Assembly (NCBI RefSeq): GCF_029760935.1 | Contig: NZ_CP121684.1 | Span: forward strand, 1,860,001 to 1,924,000 | Reading direction: 5' to 3' | Source: Lysinibacter sp. HNR | GTDB lineage: Bacteria > Actinomycetota > Actinomycetes > Actinomycetales > Microbacteriaceae | Length of the DNA: 64,000 nt | Part shown: in pieces, positions 57,882-64,000 of the stretch | Numbering within the stretch: position 1 is the first letter of the stretch | How the letters are laid out: every line of letters begins with the position of its first letter | The notes under the pieces: generated by a model | The model's input: the letters and a program-made list of their open reading frames with translations, nothing else | What the model was told of the DNA's origin: nothing | The model's database searches: none | Position numbers and translations under genes: made by a program

Positions 57882-58505
57882 ATGGCAACCTCTTCCTACA
57901 CTGATATAGACAACCAGTTGGCCTGGAGCATCAACTCAAGCAAGTACGTGATTCGAGACAGCTGGATATCTCTTCGAGCAGACACTTGCCAAACCCCAGA
58001 TGGCGTATCCGTAAGCCCCTACTACATCCTTGAATACCCAGACTGGGTATCCATCTTTGCTATCGATACCAACAACAACCTCCTCCTGACCCGGGAGTAC
58101 CATCACGGCGCCGGCCTGGTGGCCCTCGGATTACCCGGTGGCGCGCAGGAAGAGCGCGACAGTGACGCGACAGCCGGCGCAATCCGTGAGCTACGTGAAG
58201 AAACGGGCTTCAAGCCCGGACAGCTCATCAACCTCGGTTGGGTGTGGACCAATTGGGGCAACCACACCAACCGCATCTACAGTTTTCTCGCCACCAACTG
58301 CACGCCCTCTGACCCGCAAAAGCTTGATCCGAGTGAAGCCATCCGTGTCAAGCAGGTGCCGTTAAACACCTTCCGGTCGGAGCATCTGGAGCAGGGGTAT
58401 CACCGGCTTAACGCGATGATGGCTCTTGAGTATCTGCAAAGGGAGCGGGAAGCAAACGCGCCGGTACAAGCCAAGCGCCACAGAGGATCACCGGAACCGC
58501 TATGA
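57882..58505 (+). CDS. Nudix hydrolase
   Basis: The 207-residue protein contains a Nudix region near residues 80-112 (LPGGAQEERDSDATAGAIRELREETGF). Relative to G-x5-E-x7-REUxEExGU it has one extra residue, and Asp or Ser replaces the usual first Glu, while REL-REETG is intact. It resembles ADP-ribose pyrophosphatase-type members. The substrate is unknown. Its last 98 bp overlap the convergent MFS gene, so one of the two stops could be wrong or the overlap is real. Confidence 0.83.
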   Translation: MATSSYTDIDNQLAWSINSSKYVIRDSWISLRADTCQTPDGVSVSPYYILEYPDWVSIFAIDTNNNLLLTREYHHGAGLVALGLPGGAQEERDSDATAGAIRELREETGFKPGQLINLGWVWTNWGNHTNRIYSFLATNCTPSDPQKLDPSEAIRVKQVPLNTFRSEHLEQGYHRLNAMMALEYLQREREANAPVQAKRHRGSPEPL

Positions 58506-59691
58506 GCACGCCCACAGCGACCCCGCCCGTAGCCAGGTCGGTTGCCGCTAAGAGCGCGGGAGCCACAAGCACCCCGACTACTCCCAACGAGTCGGTGAGC
58601 GGTATGAACGAGGCGTAGAAGAGTCCCGTGATCCTCTCCGGTAAGCGACGCTGAACCTCGGAAAAGTAGACAACCGTTGCCACTGATTCCATGACACCCG
58701 CAATGATCATTACCCCCAGAAACAAGGAGAAATTTTCGATCCAGGGCAGAGACATCCACACCGCCGCCTCCAAGAGATTACTGAAAAAATAGAGTCTTCC
58801 CGGATGGAAACGTCCCAGCATCCCGCTTAAAAGCGCACCAACAACACCCCCAAAACCCATCGCCGCGACAATCCAACCACTTGCCCCGGGTATATCGGCA
58901 AAGATTTCTCGAGCTAAAGCCACCACAAAAATTTCCCCACAGGCAACAGCGGCAACATAGCTCAGCGAGGTCAACACGATCATCCGTAACATTTTGTCCC
59001 TGTAGACGACCTGCAGCAGAGCTTTTGGCCCGGAGACGACCATCTGATAGAGCTCACCCTGAGGGATTTCCCGCGGTGATGAAGAGCTTGTCCAATCCCT
59101 TTTCTTCATGCCGATCATCAGCAACGCTCCGATTACGCTGAGCACTCCGGGGATGAAAAAACTATTCTGTATTCCCAGCGCGGCAATGAGAACACCCGCC
59201 GCCGCCGGCCCAAGAACTGAGCTCAGTCTCTCCGCCGTGATGATCCAGGAATTGCCAGCGGTTTCACTTCCCACGGGAATCACCATGGGACGCAGGGCCA
59301 TCCTCGCGGGGAAACCAAACATATACACTACCCCCTCAAGCAGCAGGAGTATTTGCAAGTGCGAGAGAGAGCCCATAAACGGAACGAGCACGATCATTAT
59401 TGATTGGAGCAACCCCGTCACCAATGCCACCGTACGAGGTTCCCACTTATCAACACAATAACCCACAACCACGCCCAGAAGAACGTTCGGAACGAGCCGC
59501 ATCGCAAGCGCAATTCCCGTTGCGAGGCTGAAGCCAAAATATGTGATAGCCCAAAAGGGCAGGGCGACACCCAGCATTGCACCGGCCGATCGGTAAAAGA
59601 AGACCGAGACGGTTAGCCGCAGTAGCGCGTCATTTCGAGGGGCTTTGGGGGACGTTTCCGGATTATTAGATATAAAAGGTGCGTTATTCAC
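58408..59691 (-). CDS. MFS transporter
   Basis: The start is placed at GTG 59691 (VNNAPFISNN) because the usual MFS length is then reached (427 residues) and a GAGAACGA stretch precedes it; a longer frame to 59853 exists. Twelve helices and a motif A-like GVVVGYCVDKWEPRT are seen. It is of the MFS_3 type, which exports siderophores or drugs; substrate unknown. The 3' end overlaps the Nudix gene. Confidence 0.8.
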   Translation of the reverse strand: MNNAPFISNNPETSPKAPRNDALLRLTVSVFFYRSAGAMLGVALPFWAITYFGFSLATGIALAMRLVPNVLLGVVVGYCVDKWEPRTVALVTGLLQSIMIVLVPFMGSLSHLQILLLLEGVVYMFGFPARMALRPMVIPVGSETAGNSWIITAERLSSVLGPAAAGVLIAALGIQNSFFIPGVLSVIGALLMIGMKKRDWTSSSSPREIPQGELYQMVVSGPKALLQVVYRDKMLRMIVLTSLSYVAAVACGEIFVVALAREIFADIPGASGWIVAAMGFGGVVGALLSGMLGRFHPGRLYFFSNLLEAAVWMSLPWIENFSLFLGVMIIAGVMESVATVVYFSEVQRRLPERITGLFYASFIPLTDSLGVVGVLVAPALLAATDLATGGVAVGVLIAVPVILCGAWLVPARLLPAPFADTQEPSSR

Positions 59692-60083
59692 TACTCGTTC
59701 TCGCTGATCAATTGGGGTTGTCGTGACCAAACCAGCATCAAACTTCCGCGATTGCGTTTTATTCGCGCACAACAAATCGATTCTCTCGCTGCAAGAAAGG
59801 TTCCCGGACTCAACCCAAACAATCAGCCGAGACAAATATTGGGTTGTCAACACGAGAGAGCATTTGAGTTATCCACGCTGGAAAGCATCTTGAGTGGCCC
59901 ACGCGGAAGAACACGCTACACTCACTTCTTACTTTTTTACGTAGCAAAATTACAGACACGGAGAAGTTCCGGCCGTATCGATTGTGGTCTTAGTCACCTG
60001 TTGTTTTACGCGAGATGCATCACTGCAATAGTCCTGTCACGGTAAGTGCTTCGAATAGCTTTCACCAAGTATCACACAGACGG

Positions 60084-60515
60084 CTAGACCGGCGCACTAA
60101 AGTGAAACGAGTTAATCCGGTAACCGTTTTGAAAGTACAGTCGGTGCGCATCCTGCCGCTCGGGTTGGGTTCCCGAGTCAAGATGAACCTGTGAGGCCCC
60201 CTCCGCCTTCGCTAAATCGTGAACCCAGCGAAGCAGGCCCGTGCCGTACCCTCTCCCCCGCGCCTCCGGCAGGGTCGCGAGGTCGTCAATGTAGCAGTGA
60301 TAACCCCACGCCAGGCTTGTGGTAAACCTGAATCCAGCCACCGCACGGGCATGTTCAGCGTCCTCGTCAAAAACACCCGCAAGTCGATACCCTTTATTCC
60401 GCTGGGTACCGACCTGCACAACAAAGCTCTCCTCATCGCTGAGGTGAGGACGCAGGGACCGCATTACCACGTAGGCCAGAGCGGTTTCACCCTGCGCTAG
60501 TTCTCGAATGATCAT
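60084..60515 (-). CDS. GNAT acetyltransferase
   Basis: The 143-residue protein has GNAT motif A (YIDDLATLPEARGRGYGTGLLRWVHDLAKAEGA), which includes the R-G-x-G-x-G acetyl-CoA loop, and motif B near LYFQNGYR. Substrate cannot be deduced. Start codon at 60515 (MIIRELAQGETAL). It stands alone. Confidence 0.85.
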   Translation of the reverse strand: MIIRELAQGETALAYVVMRSLRPHLSDEESFVVQVGTQRNKGYRLAGVFDEDAEHARAVAGFRFTTSLAWGYHCYIDDLATLPEARGRGYGTGLLRWVHDLAKAEGASQVHLDSGTQPERQDAHRLYFQNGYRINSFHFSAPV

Positions 60516-60701
60516 CTAAACCTCCACGTTTACAGAATCGAGCACTCGAGACTTGCCTGTCTTCTACTACAAAACAACCTCATCACAACCCTACATCCCA
60601 CACCGATTAGCAGATCGTTCATTGAGAAAACATCTTCTCGTTCACCCGGCTCCCAGTGGTCTGCTTAACACGAGTTTTATAGAAGCCCTGTTGATTTCCT
60701 A

Positions 60702-60872
60702 CTATGGGCGTGGTGCACGTTTCTCGGAGCGCAACTGCCACAAAACAGCAGGCGCGTCAGCAAGCGGGTAGAGAATCAGAAGAGTTGTCAGCAGTGGACC
60801 CGTGCTCATCGCGATGGAGGATAACAGCACTGCCCAGACAATAGCAAAAACAAAACGGAGAAGGTAAAGGCT
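60702..60872 (-). pseudogene. Remnant of a membrane protein gene
   Basis: A minus-strand frame without a plausible start reads two hydrophobic stretches (LLRFVFAIVWAVLLSSIAM and GPLLTTLLILYPLADAPAVL, then WQLRSEKRAPRP). The frame is cut by a TGA at 60873-60875. It looks like the fragment of a decayed small membrane protein, with the DUF308-like ending PLADA. The rest of the 394-bp gap (60516-60909) holds no other gene. Confidence 0.35.
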
Positions 60873-60909
60873 TCACAGAGTTCCATTACATAACAGCGCG
60901 GAGTTCACC

Positions 60910-62054
60910 TCACAAGTAATCGTGATGTTTTTCTTTCTTATGGCGGGCGGTGCTTAAGGAGATCTCAGAGCAGCCCGACCACTCGAGCAGAGTGCCCAGT
61001 AGTTGTTCATAGTCCACAGTTGCCACAGGATTGTCAAGTTCCTGTGCTTCAATGAGCAATTTTTGAGCGTTTCTTCGTACCGCTATCCGGCCTATTATCT
61101 GTTCCCCCTGCAAGAGGGGCATCCCGTAGTAACCAAACTCTCTTTTGTCTGCTGGTTTATAGCTTTCGAGACGATAGTCTTTCCCAAAGATTTCTTGCTG
61201 CCGAGGGCGGGTCCACACCAGAGAGTCAAAAGGTGAGAGTGCCGTGATGATCGAGGTATCCCGCGGGACCGAGGTGTCGAGGGAGTCGTGGCCGTACCAG
61301 ATCTCCGCTGATTTTTCGATTCTCAGCCTGCGATACGACGAATCACCAAGAACCTGACTGACAGCCCTCTTGGGCAACCGAAGATAGTCTGCGATGCTGG
61401 ACACGGTTGCCACCCCTAAAGCCTTCAGGCTGATGTCAATAAGCCGCCGAAAACACTCCTCCTCATCCAGATCCTGACTCCGCAGGGGCTCGGGAATCAC
61501 CGCGGCGCTGAGTGAGTACACTCGCCGCCATCGGGAATCACGCTGCACACACGCCAGTTCTCCGACGCTCAGCATCCACTCGCACGCCCATCGACCCGGC
61601 GATTGCCTTTCCCAACCGCTCCCCCTCGCGCTGTCCAGGTCACTCAGCGTTTTGGGACCCTCGGCGGTGATAAGGTCTCTGACCCTCGCGAGAGACTCGC
61701 GTTTTACTTTGGGGCCGCGCCACCCTCCCTGACGAATGCGCCTGCGACGCCACTCAAGGAGGGGCCAGAGTTCCAGCCCCATGATGGAGTGCGCGTGTCC
61801 CCCGACTCAAAGGTAAGCGTTTGGTCACGCGGCAGCATCAGAGAGTCGACGTCGGTAATCGTGACGCCACGCACTAAAAGGGCCAGTTCGTGAGCACGTC
61901 TTGGTGCCCACATCGAATCTATCTGCACGCATCCTAAAGAATCGATAGTGTCGGATACTTCGGGAGCCGACTCCGAGCACACGGCAAGCCCTTGGGCGTT
62001 AACGGCGGCCCTGCGAACCTCGTTGAGCGAGAGAGAATCTACTTTTTCAACCAC
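60910..62054 (-). pseudogene. AlkX-type DNA glycosylase (YcaQ family), frameshifted
   Basis: The frame starting at 62054 (MVEKVDSLSLNEVRRAAVNAQGL) carries LGCVQIDSMWAPRRAHELALLVR, whose Q-I-D is the Q-phi-D catalytic motif of AlkX (YcaQ). It breaks after TFESG. The rest continues in another frame, through HAHSIMGLELWPLLEWRRRRI to the end at 60910, about 380 residues in all. The break lies in a run of five G (on the minus strand; near 61800), where gain or loss of G restores the frame. AlkX removes interstrand crosslinks and N-alkyl adducts. Whether the frameshift is real or an error is open. Confidence 0.78.
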
Positions 62055-62085
62055 AACACCACTCTCTCAGAAGTATTCGGGTTCA

Positions 62086-62988
62086 CTAGATATCGGCAAT
62101 AACGATCTTTTTCATCTCCATCAAGTGTTCAAAAGCATTTGGATGATCCATGAGTTCCTTCATGTTGGCGGGAACAATCTGCCAGCTCACCCCAAAGCGA
62201 TCCGCTAACCAACCACACTGTTCTGCCTCGGGGACGGCGGAGAGGGCATCCCACAGCCGATCAATTTCGTGCTGATCCGCGCAGCTTACCTCAAGCGATA
62301 CGCCACAGGTGAAGGAGAAGTCCTGCTCAACACCGGAGTCCATCGCGCCGAACCACTGCTCCCCTATCCGAAATTCGCTAAACATCAGGGCGTCCGGCGT
62401 AGCAGGACCGGTCTGCTGACCGTAGGGGAAGCGGTTTCCGATAGCGGCATCCTCAAACACCGCGGTGTATAGATCGAGGGCCTCAGCCGCACGGTTTTGT
62501 GCCGCGCCCCCAAACATCAGCGCGGGGATGATGAAGGGTCTCGGGTCACCCTCGGGGTTTGTAAGCATGAGCTGCCAACTCACCCCGTAACGGTCCTGCA
62601 CCCAGCCGTATCGAGGACTAAAAGGATATTCCCCAATCGGCATAAGCTCCGTTCCACCGTCGGAGAGCGCACCCCAGATGCTGTTCATCTGGGCAATCGC
62701 CACCTCGGCATCGCCACCAAACATGAGCGGATCAAAGTTCAGGACGAGGGAGATCGAGGGGTTTGGGTGGAACTCGTCACCCGCGTTAATGAGAACAAGC
62801 CGCGTGCCCTCGATCTCAACGTTAACGGTGAGCGGCTCACCCGCAAAGTCACGTTGAAAATCGAGAAGCCCCTCGCTGGGGTAACGCGATTCAACCCGGG
62901 ATGTTGCGCCCGGGAACACAGAAGCGTAGAAAACACCGGCCTCCTCCGCGTTTCGATTGCACCATATGTTGGGAACGATCTTTTGCAT
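62086..62988 (-). CDS. Double PhnB/VOC domain protein
   Basis: The start at 62988 (MQKIVPNIWCN) is preferred over a longer frame. Two PhnB-like VOC modules of about 150 residues follow one another: IVPNIWCNRNAEEAGVFYASVFPG and GVSLEVSCADQHEIDRLWDALS belong to corresponding halves, and RYGVSWQLML and RFGVSWQIVP are repeated ends. Such proteins are called 3-demethylubiquinone methyltransferase-like in databases but most are uncharacterised. It lies 31 bp from the AlkX gene on the same strand. Confidence 0.85.
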   Translation of the reverse strand: MQKIVPNIWCNRNAEEAGVFYASVFPGATSRVESRYPSEGLLDFQRDFAGEPLTVNVEIEGTRLVLINAGDEFHPNPSISLVLNFDPLMFGGDAEVAIAQMNSIWGALSDGGTELMPIGEYPFSPRYGWVQDRYGVSWQLMLTNPEGDPRPFIIPALMFGGAAQNRAAEALDLYTAVFEDAAIGNRFPYGQQTGPATPDALMFSEFRIGEQWFGAMDSGVEQDFSFTCGVSLEVSCADQHEIDRLWDALSAVPEAEQCGWLADRFGVSWQIVPANMKELMDHPNAFEHLMEMKKIVIADI

Positions 62989-63201
62989 GAACACTTCTTC
63001 CGGTGTCAGAGCGCACCCTAACAGGGCACTGCAATCACTGTGATCTTCACCAACGATATCACGGCACACTCATCTATCAACATAAAAACATAATTTATAA
63101 AACAATACGCCCGACGTAACAGCTAGAGTTATCAAGGCAGTCCACCGTTCAACCCTCTCTGCGGGTCGGACAGGGCCAATTTTACTTCTTGTATATAGCT
63201 G

Positions 63202-63636
63202 TCAACCCACCTGAACTGACGCGCGATTCCGCAAGAGTTGCATAATTCCATCGGGTGATTGGAAGCTTTCAAACCCAACCCTCGAATAAAGATCACGTGC
63301 CACCGAGGTCGACAGCAAGATTCGGCCGACGTTCATCCCCTGAAGCGTCTCAACCACCGTCCTTGCAAGTTCAAGACCAAAACCGTTACCGCGTGCAGAG
63401 GGCGCGATATAAACATCACACAACCAGGCAAAGACCGCGTAGTCGGTAATCACACGGGCGTATCCGATCAGCTACTTATCTCCGCTCAGCACGCCAAAGT
63501 TAAGAGACGATTGAGCCGCCCGTTCAACAGTCTCACGTGAACGCCCCTTTGCCCAATGAGTGTCGGTGGATAGCCACTCGTGGACAGTATCGAGGTTGAT
63601 CTCATCAAGATTGGTCGTAATATTTATGCTCGTCAC
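63202..63636 (-). pseudogene. GNAT acetyltransferase with internal stop
   Basis: Translation from a GTG at 63636 (TSINITTNLDEINLDTVHEWL) reads continuously as a GNAT protein, FGVLSGDK, then an in-frame TAG (63472-63474), and continues LIGYARVITDYAVFAWLCDVYIAPSARGNGFGLELARTVVETL to the end. The TAG stands where GNAT relatives have Gln, so one C-to-T change (CAG to TAG) would explain it. The downstream half could be translated on its own from ATC/ATT-like codons, but no good start is seen. Confidence 0.8.
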
Positions 63637-63730
63637 ACCCCGATGTTACCGTAGCCCAGGGTTACATTTACCCTGACACAAGCCGATCAGTGCAAACGTA
63701 CTATCCGTGTAGTATTCAGGATATTACCCC

Positions 63731-64000
63731 ATGAAAATCGAACGATTCATGCAAAAGCTACACTCTGAAAAAATATCTCCCACGAGCGGTATCCGCCTCA
63801 ATGCCGCCCAACCATTCCACCACAACACAGCCTTTGCAGTGCTCCAGGCACACGCCATTCCCGGAGCGGAACGCACCGATCATGATATCTTGACGCACAC
63901 CAGGGTCTTCCGCACCGCAAACGGGCCATCAGTCGTAACAATCGCCTTCGATACTGAGGGAGTGCGTGTCCACCTAGATACCCGTGATCAGGCGACCACT
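63731..64000 (+). CDS. AlkA-type DNA-3-methyladenine glycosylase, N-terminal part
   Basis: The frame runs from ATG 63731 to the end of the window (90 codons, MKIERFMQKLH...). Residues 25-90 fit the AlkA_N domain: PFHHNTAFAVLQAHAIPGAER followed by beta strands (HTRVFRTANGPSVVTIAF). AlkA-family glycosylases act on 3-methyladenine, 7-methylguanine and others. The catalytic HhH part lies beyond the edge, so the function is inferred from the N-domain only. Confidence 0.6.
   Translation, partial: MKIERFMQKLHSEKISPTSGIRLNAAQPFHHNTAFAVLQAHAIPGAERTDHDILTHTRVFRTANGPSVVTIAFDTEGVRVHLDTRDQATT

Overview
The window is chromosomal DNA of a moderately GC-rich actinobacterium. The evidence is a chain of family assignments typical of Actinomycetota: an Rv2578c-type radical SAM protein, a DUF3516 helicase, a baeRF11-like protein, AlkC with an Ig-like tail, actinobacterial-type LexA boxes (TCGAAC-N4-RTTCGA) and sortase motifs of the LAxTG type. 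A member of Micrococcales (Microbacteriaceae-like) is the most likely host, but this is inference; no rRNA is present. One tRNA gene (Pro, GGG) is present. No phage, insertion sequence, plasmid or CRISPR feature was seen.

Layout. 1-7.2 kb: a truncated DUF885 peptidase, an MFS carrier, an SLC13-type anion permease, an M20 dipeptidase, and a DUF4097/PadR operon behind a tandem palindromic operator. 7.2-17.2 kb is a carbohydrate island. The minus strand carries ROK regulator, ascorbate-family PTS EIIA, EIIB, EIIC and deoC. Divergently, the plus strand carries a transketolase, a beta-phosphoglucomutase-like HAD enzyme and a GH65 phosphorylase. 17.2-20.3 kb: a small ORF with structured minus-strand RNA, a cold-shock protein and a Tat-exported multicopper oxidase lipoprotein. 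20.4-27.1 kb: ogt, tag, an Rv2578c-type radical SAM gene behind a LexA-like box, aag, an alpha/beta hydrolase and a DUF3516 helicase. 27.2-35.6 kb: aldo/keto reductase, glutaminase, a 1717-residue surface nuclease/5'-nucleotidase with an LSQTG anchor, and a GDSL hydrolase. 35.6-45.4 kb: YbhB-like protein, a multiply disabled sugar isomerase pseudogene, a baeRF-like protein, alkC behind a second identical LexA-like box, a Pr6Pr membrane protein, a QsuB-like dehydratase, an ABC exporter and a coiled-coil protein. 45.6-64 kb: tRNA-Pro, a DDAH-like hydrolase, a frameshifted MFS gene, a GyrI-like/AraC-GyrI/DHA2 efflux module, an RCC1-repeat surface protein (LARTG), a frameshifted FGE-like gene, arcA and arcD, a Nudix hydrolase, another MFS gene, acetyltransferases (one with an internal amber codon), a frameshifted AlkX-type DNA glycosylase, a double PhnB/VOC protein and the start of an AlkA-type glycosylase.

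The clearest theme is DNA alkylation repair. Six different enzyme families against alkylated or crosslinked bases (Ogt, Tag, Aag, AlkC, AlkX, AlkA) lie within about 44 kb. Two genes of this neighbourhood, alkC and the Rv2578c-type gene, are preceded by the same 16-bp LexA-like palindrome. A second theme is gene decay, or sequence error, on the right side: four genes between 46.9 and 63.6 kb are each broken by one or a few local lesions. The multiply mutated pseudogene at 36-37 kb is older.
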